Positions 1-10,767 of a stretch of 64,000 nt of DNA are shown in pieces. Every line of letters starts with the position of its first letter. Positions within the stretch are counted from its first letter, which is position 1. The position numbers and the translations under genes are program-made. Below the pieces are notes generated by a model, which saw nothing but the letters and a program-made list of their open reading frames with translations, made no database searches and had not been told where the DNA came from. Source of the stretch: Agrocybe praecox (taxonomy: Eukaryota > Basidiomycota > Agaricomycetes > Agaricales > Agrocybaceae). Location: contig OZ024850.1 in the NCBI GenBank assembly GCA_964017145.1, forward strand, positions 2,705,618 through 2,769,617. The letters run 5' to 3'.

Positions 1-249
1 TTTGGCGAACCTGAGGGATCACCATTGTTCAATGGTATGAGCCCAGGTGTAAGTCCGACTGCTGCGACCAAGACCCAGGGGCATAACGATTCGGCTCCGA
101 GCATTTCTAGTGTCCTCAACCAGCCAAGTTATTCTACGCCCTCTGACGCTGTCGCGGGAGCGAGTAGGACTGTGTTTGTGGGGCCAGAAGTAACCAAACC
201 ATCAGAGGTTGAACCAGCGGGTGCTGATTCGGGTTTCCGTGTTCTATAG
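1..249 (+). CDS. 3' end of an unrecognised protein gene (partial)
   Basis: The frame is open from the first base of the window and ends at a TAG stop at 247-249, so only about 82 C-terminal codons are visible. The peptide is rich in Ser, Pro, Ala and Thr, has no membrane segment or recognisable motif, and looks like a disordered tail. An ATG inside it could start a short separate ORF, but the frame is open to the left edge, so a gene entering from outside the window is the simpler reading. No function can be given. Confidence 0.4.
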   Translation, partial: FGEPEGSPLFNGMSPGVSPTAATKTQGHNDSAPSISSVLNQPSYSTPSDAVAGASRTVFVGPEVTKPSEVEPAGADSGFRVL

Positions 250-520
250 CTTGCGTAGTGGCGTATATTAACAGACGAATAATTTCATTAGGAAACATAG
301 GATTCAATGTCACGCCGCTCGTGTCATGTTTTCCCTGAGGACTTTTTTGTTGACTATTCTCAAATTGGTACTTCAAGCTTCAAGTAGCGTGGCCAACCAT
401 TGCTGAACGTGAACAGTGTGTCGGCATGACTTCCCACGCAGTGGTGCAGATACTTTGGCCACGTCTTTGTTGTCTCGATCTTGAGCAACAAGGCGTCGTT
501 CTACTGCATCTATACACGAC

Positions 521-682
521 TTAGCGGACGAACTCATTGAAATCATCACCATACTATGCTCCCCAGGTGACCCTCACAACATATCGAATGTGTCTCGTCG
601 ACTCAAACGCGTCGTCTTCCCACTCTATCCGACTGGCTTGGGTATTCTGCCTGACCTGGATAAAAAAATCATGCACGCTTAA
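521..682 (+). pseudogene. F-box motif relic
   Basis: An open stretch of 53 codons reads L-A-D-E-L-I-E-I-I followed by S-N-V-S-R-R-L-K-R-V-V-F-P-L-Y, which is the spacing of the F-box helix pair in mushroom F-box proteins (a leucine-rich start, then S-x-V-S-R-x-L-x-x-x-x-x-P-L-Y). There is no ATG at its start, it ends at TAA 680-682, and no leucine-rich continuation is readable in any frame up to 1170. I infer a decayed fragment of an F-box gene. The rest of 250-1170 shows nothing supportable. Confidence 0.4.
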
Positions 683-1170
683 GCTATTTGAATAGGGCCA
701 TCTATTACCATGGCACTCGTTTTCCTAAGCCTCCTTTCCTGAGAGTTTTTTCTCTGGGATTCTCGGTAGGAGGGTGGGTGCGAGGCAGAAATTCGACAAT
801 ATCTTACGTTCTTCCAAAATTGACTTCCTTTACCGGGTCACTCTTGCAAGTTAGCAGCTTTCTGAACACTATAACAGACCTTCCCTCTTTGAAACCCGTT
901 AACTTTATATTTGATTCGCTTGAATACAGTATTATCGATCTGTATTAGTACGACACCAACTAGCGGGTTCTTAAAGGCGCTTAAAAGAGATAAGTAGCAG
1001 GCGCTAAACAACGGGCCGGATTAGCCGCTTTCCATTTTCGGTCTCTATTTGTATATGCTTGTTCCCGAAGCCGCTAAATTTCTCATTTGGCAAATGACTG
1101 AGGACAGAACGGAAATTGATGTTGGCGACTGCATTCCCTCTTTCTTTTTTCCTTCTTTGAAACTTTAATT

Positions 1171-2692
1171 ATGCCTTCCTCGGAAAAGGCGTCAAAAGCT
1201 GCCCATCCTGGCGCAAAATCGGACAAGACAAAACAAAAGTCCAAAGCAAAACCTACTTCAAAAGTAATTGAGACGAAAAAGGCCCCTTCTCCCGAACCTA
1301 TGCCAGAACCAATAGAATCCGAGCGTGAAGATGAGGATGAGGATGATGAGGGAGTTGATGAAGAAGGAATGGCACGACTTATGAAGCTATTAGGCGACGA
1401 TGGCCTTAACGATTTTGAACAAGCTCAATTGGAAGCCATGGCCGGCAACAGCGAAGATGAAGAGGATGAAGAGGATGTTTCTGACGATGAAAATGTCGCA
1501 GATGGCGAATTAGTTTCTGATGAAGAGGATCTCGAAGCAGAAGATGAAGAAGACGATGGAGCAGAAGAAGACGAGGAGGAGGACAGTGAAGACGAGGACG
1601 AAGAAAATGCAAACGAAGATGTTTTATTGGAAGACGCAGAATCTGTTGATGAGGATGCTGTTCCTCGTCAGAAACTCGAAATAGACAACGGGGTTAGTGG
1701 TATTCCCAATTCTGAAATTCACTGTACTGACGATCTTTGTTTAGGTTGCCATGGACCAGATACGCGAGTCCATTCAGCTGGACCCTTCATTACCATGGAC
1801 GGAAACTCTAGTTCTGTCTTATCCTCATACAATTGATGTCGATGTCAACGACGATCTTAAACGTGAACTTGCATTGTATGTGCCATTCTTATATCGTGGG
1901 CTACAATATTAATTATTATATTCTAGCTACAAGCAAGCTTTACATTCTGCCAATGAGGCTCGTGCTCTCGCAGAAAAAGCACACTTCCCCTTCACTCGTC
2001 CTGCCGACTATTTCGCCGAGATGGTCAAGAGCGACTCTCACATGGAGCGTATTCGTCAACGTCTATTAGACGAATCTGCTAGTATCAAGAAGAGCGAAGA
2101 CAAGCGCAAGGAAAGAGAAGGAAAGAAGTTCGGAAAACAAGTACAGGTCGAGAAGCTCAAGGAGCGCGAAAAGTCCAAAAAAGAAATGGAAGAAAGGCTC
2201 AAGGGTCTCAAAAGAAGTAAGTACCATTTTTCGTTTACGCCGTTTCATTTCTGACAATATATGATAGAACGAAAAGATATTTTGGACAACCCGCAGGCGA
2301 AAGACGACGACTTCGATATTGCCGTCGAGGATGCCATCTCCGATCGTCCTGCTAAGCGAGGAAGAACAGACGAAGGCAAGGGAAAGCGCGGTATGCCTCG
2401 TACAGCTAGAGACGCCAAATTCGGCTTCGGCGGTGCCACTCGTCGTTCCAAGCAAAATACCAAAGAGTCAACGGACGACTTTGATTCGGGCCCTGGACGA
2501 GGCAGAGGTAGGGGTGGAAGAGGCGGATTCGGCTCGAGAGGTGGACGAGGCGGAGGCGGACGTGGTGGAGGCGGAGGCGGACGTGGTGGAGGCGGAGGCG
2601 GACGTGGTGGAGGCGGAGGCGGACGTGGTGGAAGTGGAGGTAGACATGGTTCAAAGAGACTGGGCAAGTCTAGGAGAATGGCAGCCAAATAG
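1171..2692 (+). CDS. EBP2: rRNA-processing protein EBP2 (EBNA1-binding protein 2 homologue)
   Basis: Four exons (1171-1692, 1745-1875, 1927-2216, 2268-2692) join in frame to 455 residues; all introns are 51-52 nt with GT..AG ends. Residues about 50-165 are an acidic, Asp/Glu-rich segment. The conserved Ebp2 core follows: L-A-F-Y-K-Q-A-L, then R-P-x-D-Y-F-A-E-M-x-K-S-D-x-H-M, a basic coiled-coil with K-K-F-G-K-Q-V-Q-x-E-K-L-K-E-R, and the tail signature K-F-G-F-G-G before S-K-x-N-T. Known members are nucleolar proteins needed for 27S pre-rRNA processing and 60S subunit assembly, so that role is expected here. The C-terminus is unusual: a long Gly/Arg tract built from a 21-bp minisatellite, resembling the GAR domains of nucleolar proteins such as fibrillarin. 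It ends in a basic K-R-L-G-K-S-R-R-M tail. No close neighbour is co-oriented. Confidence 0.93.
2552..2629 (+). repeat. 21-bp minisatellite coding a Gly/Arg tract in EBP2
   Basis: Three perfect tandem copies of a 21-bp unit (2567-2587, 2588-2608, 2609-2629) are preceded by a 15-nt partial copy. The unit is gga-ggc-gga-ggc-gga-cgt-ggt, coding GGGGGRG. Because the unit is a multiple of three, copy-number change would keep the frame. Confidence 0.9.
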
Positions 2693-3024
2693 CCGAGTGA
2701 AATCCCTCAAAATTCTTCCCCTCATTCAGATACTATTCCTCAATTGTTCATTATCCACGGGTGCATCTATACCTTTCCACTTGGGATCCTCGCACCAAGT
2801 ACATCACTAAGTCTTTCGAGGTATTATTAATTATCCTGATAACACAGCAAATTGATCTGCTGGACGAATGCATTACACCCAGTCCGTACTAATTGCGCAT
2901 TCAAAAAGGAAAGAAAGCCAGATGAGGCGTGAAGCTATCTTGTCCAAAATACTAAATAATTGTCCATTGAAAATACGATGCGCGGAACTTGTTCATATAG
3001 AGAGAAAAAGCTAGTATTTCTTCA
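2693..3024. other. Intergenic, convergent 3' regions
   Basis: This lies between the stop of EBP2 (plus) and the stop of the aspartic protease (minus). It presumably holds both 3' ends. I see no gene or repeat. Confidence 0.6.
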
Positions 3025-4776
3025 CTAGTTCGTCTCTGCATTAGTGAAAGGCGTCGTCGCGAATCCAACTTGAACATTGGTCGTGTCGTAAACGCTGTAA
3101 AATCGTTGCAAGAATGCGAATCCGTCTTTCATCAAAAAAAAATTAGAGGAAAGTATCTTAAATGAAAAATAAAACCGTACTGATGAAATCGAGTCCCGAT
3201 CCACTGTTGCTGCCCAAATCAGCTGTGATGAGATATATCTTTCCTTCTTCGCCACCCAAAGCGCTGTTTTGAGAACGAGGCCATATTTGTGCGTTAGCAG
3301 TAAATTCGAACGTGGTCTAAAAATTTCAAGGAATTTAAGCTTCCAGTCTCATAATGACAATTGACGTGAAATACTCACACCACCGATATTGAACATCAAG
3401 CTTTGCATATTGGAAAATTGATCATCAGTTACTGTCAACAATCCAGTGGTCCTATTTGAAATATTTCAGTTTTTCCCCCACCGTTCGTGGAGATCAGAAG
3501 TCGCTTACTGGTCAAGAGTAGCCCCAACGGCCTTTTGATACGCTTGGAAGGCATCAGTAGCAAGGAGAAGAAGAGTAGTGCCGGTATCAACGATTCCAGC
3601 GGAGTTCAAGAGATCAGTGTCTGATCCATAAGTCAGTGTCTGGTCAATTCCCCAATACATGCTCGCAGGGGATGTTGACGTGATTGGGACAAAGGAAACA
3701 TCGCCCGTGGTCTTCGAGGTGTCGATTGCTCCAAAGGCAAGCTCGCCGTTCAATGCGCCTTCCGAAGTCGTAGGCACAAAAGAGATCCCTATGGATTCTG
3801 TGGGAATGGTGCCTTGAGCGAAAAGGTTGTCAGTAACAGTAGGAACGGTATCCGTGTTTGAAACGGTGTTGGAGGTTAGATCGACTGGGCCTATGCTGAT
3901 ATAAAGTAAGAATGGCACAAAAACCTTATGTGTGATTGTACGAGACCTACCCAAGAATTCCGTCGACGTCGTTGAAGCCAGTGGCTTTGGAGGCAACACC
4001 AATTGACTGGCTAGTTATCACCAAGTCGCTTCCCAAGGTTACTTGATCAGTGACTGAGCCAGGGTGCCTGAGTATAAAATCTTTCAAGAAAGAAGATTGA
4101 TGACATACATTCCGTGCCAGAAAAAGAACCAGATCCATAAGATACGTTCTGTGATATATATAGCTTGGGTATAAATATTAGGCGTTGTTAGACTGACCAC
4201 GGAGTTCCCGGTAGCATTGCTTGTAGAGGTTTGCTTGTACTTGGTACCGGCACCGACCCAGCTGTAAATTCAAGGTTCAGTGGGACAAATATTGTTCATT
4301 CGAGCAGTACATACGTGTTCGAGCTTCCTAAACAGCAACATCAGTATCACAAATATGTGCGATTGTAGATATTTGGGCACCTGTGTCGATCAAAAGGGTG
4401 AACTGAGTCGCCGGCGACCCAACGCCAACAGACATAGTGTAGGTGACAGCTAATGAAGACATATAGTAAGCTCAGAGTGGTTAGACATGTATCATGAATT
4501 ACCTGCATCAGTCACGTCAATGGAGTCAGGAGAGGTCTCAGCATCGCCAGTAGAGCCACCCGGAGCTGTTTCTCCGCCTTTGGGATGGTGCTTGCGGTGG
4601 TGATGGTGGTTTGAAGACCTGGTTGCAGATACAGTGGCACGCAAGTTGGGCCCATGTGGATGCAAGCCTTGCAAGAATTTCTGCGCGCGAGCTTTGTCGC
4701 GAGCAAGAATTTCCCTCGCGCCTTGTTTAAAGTGCGTAGCAAAGGGAATCGAATTGATAACAATGCGGGAAGACAT
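3025..4776 (-). CDS. Pepsin-type aspartic protease (family A1, polyporopepsin-like)
   Basis: Ten exons join in frame to 419 residues: 4503-4776, 4381-4449, 4315-4327, 4198-4261, 4109-4148, 3951-4053, 3509-3895, 3379-3451, 3181-3316, 3025-3125. Both catalytic aspartates are present, in L-L-I-D-T-G-S-S-N-T-W and G-I-V-D-T-G-T-T, and the flap tyrosine is in S-Y-G-S-G-S-F-S-G. The family-typical D-G-I-L-G-I-G-P-V-D-L and Q-I-W-P-R segments are also present. The first DTG is split between exons, and a 13-nt microexon (4315-4327) supplies G-S-S-N-T. About 85 residues precede the mature enzyme, including R-A-R-A-Q and a His-rich stretch, like a propeptide. The N-terminus from the chosen ATG (M-S-S-R-I-V-I-N) is not an obvious signal peptide, so either a 5' exon is missed or secretion is unconventional. 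Family members are endopeptidases active at acid pH. Confidence 0.92.
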
Positions 4777-4847
4777 AGCGGGTGGAGGTAGTGATTGGTA
4801 GCTGTTGAGATTCTTAATTCAAATTGTTGCCAGAAGACTTGCACGGG

Positions 4848-4854
4848 TTTTATA
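4848..4854 (-). promoter_or_regulatory. TATA-like box of the aspartic protease
   Basis: The minus strand reads C-TATAAAA-CCC here, 72-78 nt upstream of the chosen ATG at 4776. This distance fits a fungal core promoter and supports that start region rather than a far-upstream first exon. Confidence 0.5.
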
Positions 4855-4856
4855 GG

Positions 4857-6932
4857 TTTTCCCTTCGTACTAGTCCAAATCTCTATCTGGTATTAATAGA
4901 TTCACGTCATTGTTAATCTTTGTTAAAAATAACGTTGCGCGATCAAATGGAATCCCTATTTTCGCGTCGCCTGTGAAGCTAGCCATAAATAGCTGGTCCT
5001 GACCATGCGCCTAGTGGTGCATAATTAGACTAGAACAAACGTGCGGGCAAAGATAACAGAATTAAATACCTGAATATCTGAACCAGAATCAGACGTCGCT
5101 AGGAAGATGAACGTTTCCGACACAGATAGAGAGAGCAGTATCATGATTAACAGGAGACTCAGAGTAAGGTTATTACTGGTGTTGTCCAACAGTCCACCAG
5201 AGATATCGTTGGATAACCTTAAACGAGCTCCCACAGTCGTTTTGAGCCTATGTAGCTACTAGGTCATAAGTGGCGCATAAACTATGTCATCCCTTCTTCG
5301 CAAGAGATGATAGTGTAAACAAGCGCAGGTATGGATAGCAAAAACAGAAACGGGCTATGACACTGCAGATCCTGTGAGTTCTTCACTTCAAATAGGAACC
5401 TACCTTCCATTCCATGCTTAAGTGGACACTGCCGCAGTATATATCTTATCTACATTCCAATAGCTCGATGGACCAGTGAAGTCAGAGATAGTTGTATATA
5501 GTGAAGTGCTCCCATATAGCTCCTCTAGAAGACTGTTGAGTGATCTGGAATATAGCTGCCTAATCGATACAACCCCTCGGAGTCGTTAGCCAATGTAGAC
5601 GCCTTCCTTTTCAAAGGGTGGGAGCAAAAATTGAATTTCTTGCAGAAGGTTGAACATTGAGATAATACCCGAGTAAGCATTGGCAGTAGTAGAGCTAAGG
5701 AATGGCATGAAAATCAGGGAGGACCTTTTATTGTCCGACATTGTCAATGCTGCTGAAGCCTGGGGCCGGCTGCCAACTTCGAAAGTGCATTGGATAGTAC
5801 TGTCAACAATGAACGTTGAACATTGATAGCACAGCTTTCATCCTAAGTTCACGTGATAAAGAACAATTGGCTAAATTTTCACAGGCTTCAGCACTCTTAG
5901 CTCTAAGGGAGGCTGTGTTTGACAAGTGTTATGTAGAAAAACCCAGATGCTACTACTAAAGTACTAACATCGCAGTTTCTCACACGTTAATCCTCACATG
6001 AAGAGGCCGAAAAAAGCATGTGAGAAAACTGTAAGAATTTGAAAAAATTTCTTAATGTTTTTAGCAGACTACGCTATGCTACTCCGAATTCAGGCCACAA
6101 AATATGCACTAAGAACATTTTTGGCAAAGAAAAGCCCAATACGACCAAGCCAGCTCCATCAGAATTAAAGTCTTTTTAGGCCAAGTTTCGTGCTGGTATG
6201 AATTACATATTGTCAAATAATCATCTTACTGCCATTTGTCGGCCATTTACGTGGCTATTATACAGGATTACATCTATTTGCTGTAGGTGTTACATAAAAA
6301 AATAACGTGTTATTAACGTCACAGCCCTAGTCAGCGCTGAAGCGCCAGCACCCGTGAGCACTGTTTAGAAACATACCTAGCAAATCACAACTCCCTTCGA
6401 ACTCCGAGCTACCTACGCATATCTGTGCTGCTCGTAAATATGATGTTCTTATATGGATGCCGGAATCATTGTCAACTGGCGGCCATAAATTTATTTCCCG
6501 CAGGAACATTCTTTGCTATTTAATTGCATATATGGTGCTCTGTTCGCCTACGGAACGGGATTGCCAATATGGGCCTTAATCTCTCACACTATTCGTCGCT
6601 TTACTTTGAACACAACATCCAAAGCATCGAAAGGAAAACGCCATATCACCTAGGCTTTCATGATGGCAACAATCGAGTAGCGACTTCATTGTCGCGAATA
6701 TCGTACGGACCACGAGCTCTCCCTCAAAATCCATAGCTCGGGCATGGGCTCACTTTCACCGAACGATATCTGCCAGGTAACTCTTTCTTAAGAATCGATA
6801 AAAATAACCTACATATGGCAGGCATCCAGTAGTTGTTGTACTTGGAAGAATGCAGGCGCTCAAAAGATAAGTTGATGCAGAAAGTACTCCTATCGCAGTG
6901 GACTAACCTCCCACTTCATTCAGACTGTCAAG
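4857..6932. other. Long intergenic stretch without a supportable gene
   Basis: About 2.1 kb between two divergent genes. Short open frames occur on both strands, but none shows splice-joined continuation or a known motif. One at 5234-5025 on the minus strand has a hydrophobic run of about 20 residues but no neighbouring exons. The stretch contains one imperfect inverted repeat near 5973-6031. Confidence 0.5.
5973..6031. repeat. Imperfect inverted repeat (59 bp)
   Basis: Arms cagtttctcaca and tgtgagaaaactg flank a spacer of about 34 nt; they pair with one bulged base. It could be a small hairpin relic of a mobile element. No target-site duplication was recognised. Confidence 0.35.
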
Positions 6933-8195
6933 ATGGAATTTCCTACTCTCTCAGAAATCGAGCTCGATGAAGCTGAAAAATATGGGATAATCAGCGCGAT
7001 ATTATCACTAATATCTTACACCATCGTCCTCTTTCTATATATATCCTCCATGTACTTCCTCCTCCGCACACCATCTGTAACGAACAACCGCATGCGACCG
7101 TTTCTTCCAATATTTGCAACCGTCATGTTCACTATTGGCACCTTCTCGATGGTCTTTTCGTTACTGCTGGATTTCGTCTATCCTGTCCCCTTTTTCTCCT
7201 CCCAACCCAATTCAATAAAAGACAACTTATGTTCTTTTTGCAAATGTAAATCCATTCGACTTTTACAAGACTCCTTTGTCATATTGGCGATTTGGGCTGC
7301 GGATGGCTATATGGTAAACATCGATTCATTAAGCTTACTTCACTAGTATACTCATCTAATTTAAAATTTTGCGCCTACGGTTTAGATATGGAAATGTGCA
7401 GTCTTTTACTGTTTCCTGTCAACCACTAGGCGCATGATCTTTCTTTCTTTCTGCTGGTTTATGGTGATACTATCCTTCGGTAAATACGAGCAATTTACCT
7501 TATCCTTGAGCCCTATTCTTAACCCCCTTTCGCGCAGTCGTCGGCGTTTTGTACACTATCCCATCTACCAGGAGCTACATCACCTTGACTCTTTTTTCTT
7601 TCATAACCCTCATTATCAATGTATCAATAACAAGTCTAATCGTCGGACGTCTAATTGCACATCGAAAACTTCTCAGAGACTCATTTGGTCCCGGACACGA
7701 TTCTCCGTATATTGAAATAATCGTCATATGTGCCGAATCAGCTACTCTTGTTGTTATATTCAACGTTATCTTCGTCGTCTTCTCCTTCGTTCATAGCAGC
7801 TGGTCTCTAGTTCTCCTACCAACCCTGGTCCAGGTCTACGTAGGCGCTTTTATAAAGCCTCGCACGCTCGGAAAATAATAATAAAATCCTTTTCTTTGCA
7901 GGTTATCAACCCGTTAATGATTATCTTTCTCGTTGCCTTCAACAGAAATCGGAGAAATCGCGAACATGAAGAATGTACGCTAACTGTGGTTGACTTCCGA
8001 CCGAGTCCTTATGCGAGACATGACTTGGAATTCAGTGAATCGATGACAAGCAAATCGATGTCAACTGCACAACCATCTATCATGAACCTGGATTTCGCTG
8101 TTGAAAAAACAAATCCGTTTGAAGACGACAAATATTCGTGCTCTGCGAGCCCAAGCGAGGCCGATTCTACATTCCACCTTCCAATGGATGTTTGA
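6933..8195 (+). CDS. Seven-transmembrane-helix protein of the mushroom GPCR-like type
   Basis: Four exons (6933-7313, 7386-7479, 7538-7839, 7902-8195) join in frame to 356 residues. Seven hydrophobic segments are visible, starting at about residues 18, 50, 102, 134, 160, 205 and 232. The third ends with A-D-G-Y-M-I-W-K-C, where related mushroom proteins carry D-x-x-L-L-W-R-C at the end of helix 3. The soluble C-terminal tail of about 95 residues is Ser- and acid-rich. Several conserved but uncharacterised basidiomycete membrane families look like this and are sometimes described as receptor-like. No ligand or pathway can be named. Assignment as a seven-helix protein is firm; a signalling role is inference. 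Confidence 0.75.
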
Positions 8196-8683
8196 AACAT
8201 CTCTCGTACACCTCCATGTTGCCCCCCGAACCCTGGACTTACCTGCCTTGGAAATTCACTTGTAACACTCCAAACAGAAACCCATAGAACAAACAATTCA
8301 GCCGCTGTATTTTTATGTACCTCGATATCTACCTACGTAGGCCAGAAAACTACATGTATCATTATTATATCTCCCATCCACAACAATATAGCAAAGCAGT
8401 GTGTATCCAAATCTTACATATGTACACGCAATGCGATCTTAAGCCAGGCAGCGGACATACTAAGACATTCGTTCACATTCATACAACTGCACCCTCTAGG
8501 TACAGATACCGGTAGTCTAATGTACTTTAATATGTTGTATTGAGGGCCCACTAGCAGACAATCAGGCACAGCCGGTCATCGACACAGCTATACCGTATAA
8601 CTCAACCTAAAGTGCCAGTAAAAATGTCCATATACAACAAGTACATACTCCAGATACATACGTAGATATAATGTGTTCTCAGA
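8196..8683. other. Intergenic, convergent 3' regions
   Basis: This lies between the stop codons of two converging genes. I see no gene, repeat or RNA structure that I can support. Confidence 0.5.
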
Positions 8684-10767
8684 TCAACGGAAGGCCCCAA
8701 AGAAACCTCCAGCGGTGAAAACCACACCCGCTGCACTGGCCCCTAGGAGGACCCACACACCTATATCCCAGACGATCCGTTTCTTGAACATTTTCTTCTG
8801 CAGAGCTCGTTCTTTCCTTAACAACAACTCGTCATATACCCCGCGCGGATTTGATTCCGGCGATGACGACTGTTCAGGGTTGTTAAAGTTCGTTGAGGCA
8901 GAAGGGGTGCTGAGGAGGGGCGTGCGAGGGGGGACGACGATGGCTAGCGGGCGTTTGAAGAAATGGATGCAAACGTGGATGAAGGCAGGCACAAAGTACG
9001 TGCTAGCTAGTGTCATGAGGACCACGATGCCAGTCAGCAGTGCAGATAGACCTGACGAGCTGAGATAGAAGTCTGCCTCCTTATCCGAAGGGAAGGAGAG
9101 AGGAGGAATCATGGCAAGTACGATGATGATGATGATGGTCAATACACGTGATACATTGAATTTGACCGAACGTAAAGATGGGATGGCTAGTGGAGGAATA
9201 GAAAGAATCACTGGTGGAATTCCGAGAAGAAGAGTCGAAGCTGCAAGGATGCGCCGGGCAGTTTCGATAGGAATGTTTGGGAGGGCAACGTGTGAAGGAA
9301 GGGGTAATGCTAGTGTGTGCATTGAGTTTGAATTGATGGCAGGTATAACCGTTGAATTTATGGTGTTTGTAACCGCGATAGTTACTGTCATCGTTACATT
9401 GTCGGGCGGAGGAGGGGGTGATGGTGTCTGTTCAGAAATTGTCTGATTTGTATGAACGACATAATGAAGGTATTGAACTGATATGGACTTACCGTGGCCG
9501 GTTGAGTTGGAAAGGCAGCGAATATGACAGATGGCAAAAGGAGAAGGACAGCGAGAAGGACGGATAGGAATGAGATGAAACGGAAGGAGCGTGACCGCGG
9601 TGTCTTGGCAGTGGATATAGAAGGAGAAGTGGTCTTGAGGGAGGCGTAAAGAGGAAGTGTCGACGATGAGCAGAATGCGAAAGCAGTGGTGGCTAACAAA
9701 ATTTTGATCAGTGTTGAATCTGTCGTAATTGTGAACGGGCGTACCCAGTCCTTGCCAGACTGATCCTGCCCCCAGCCAGCTAGAACTTGAATGTAGGAGA
9801 CCTTGCGAATGCGCATATATGGTGCAACCAAGCCATGCGACATATGTGGCCACAGAAAGCCATGTCGCAACTTTGATCCGTCTGTAGGTCAGAGACCGCG
9901 CATAAGAGAAGTAGGCCACCAATATGCCTATTGAGAAAGTCGATAACATGTAGGATCTCACAAGGTGGTTCCTCTCAGAAATTACAGGATGCAGGGTATA
10001 AACCGAGTCTACTCATCATCAGAACAAGTAAGAAACCAGGAGAAAAAGGACACACATCGTAGGTATGTTATTGCAAGCAATAAACCGATTACACCTGTTC
10101 CTGTTCGAACCAGCCCTCGTATGACCATACGCCGACGTTCCTTGCCCCTGCCTCTTGCAAATGTCTCGACCACAACGTTGGACATGTCTGCCTTCCGAAG
10201 GTACCTCGCGAGCATGTACCAAATTTGTCTTGTAAAAGCCGAAGCCAGTGCTGAGAGAAACAACGCCGGTAGTCCATACTTCAGCGGTAAATGCGAGTTA
10301 GGAAGGTCCAACGCTCCTAGCTTTAATAATGGCGCGAACAGGTAGAGGAACACGAATATTGGAGAAAGAGGCGGAAACACAACCGATTTGCGTGCCTCGA
10401 ATATCGGGCTGACCAGGTCCGGATCATTGTCAACCTCATCCTCATCCTCGGTGAAATCGAAAGGACTGGTCTGCTCGTCGTCTTGGTCGTGGACGAGAAT
10501 AAGAGCAGCGGAGGAGTCAATGGCGGAGAGAATTGGCGACTGATAAACTTCGTCGTCGCTATTTGAACTACCAGAGCTCATTGTTGACTGACGGCGGGCA
10601 TGTCCCTCGGATGGGTAGGACATCGTCAACGGCGGTGGTGGGGCTTTGCTGCGATTGGAGCCGCCAGCGACGGCGGCAGCTGCGACTGTTGCATGGGCCA
10701 TGAGAGTCGGGAGCAACAGCGACAAATCGTGAAAAACTCTCGATTTATCAATGTTTCCTTCTTTCAT
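8684..10767 (-). CDS. Polytopic membrane protein, possibly a transporter
   Basis: Exons 10056-10767, 9745-10008, 9493-9692 and 8684-9442 join in frame to 644 residues, with introns of 47, 52 and 50 nt. After an N-terminal disordered region of about 115 residues (Ser-rich, then acidic), about eleven hydrophobic segments follow. They are interrupted by a Pro-rich, N-glycosylation-prone loop (P-P-P-P-P-D-N-V-T) in the middle. Near the C-terminus a basic stretch (L-R-K-E-R-A-L-Q-K-K-M-F-K-K-R) precedes the last helix, W-D-I-G-V-W-V-L-L-G. An eleven-helix layout with a cytosolic acidic N-terminus resembles vacuolar amino acid transporters (AAAP type), but I see no diagnostic motif, so that is a weak guess. 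The start may instead be the internal ATG at 10701 (M-A-H-A-T), which has G at +4. Confidence 0.72.

Noticed and set aside
2245..2810. Long antisense and alternative frames over the EBP2 Gly/Arg repeat (Pro-rich, Val/Glu/Ala-rich)
   Set aside because: They are products of the 21-bp repeat read in other frames; the four-exon EBP2 model explains the region.
5025..5234. Minus-strand frame with a hydrophobic run, possible membrane protein
   Set aside because: No joinable exons, no family motif and no promoter; the hydrophobic run could be chance.
9111..9446. Plus-strand frame M-A-S-T-M-M-M-M-M-V within the polytopic membrane gene
   Set aside because: It is a shadow of the hydrophobic minus-strand exon (poly-Ile/Val helices) of the gene at 8684-10767.
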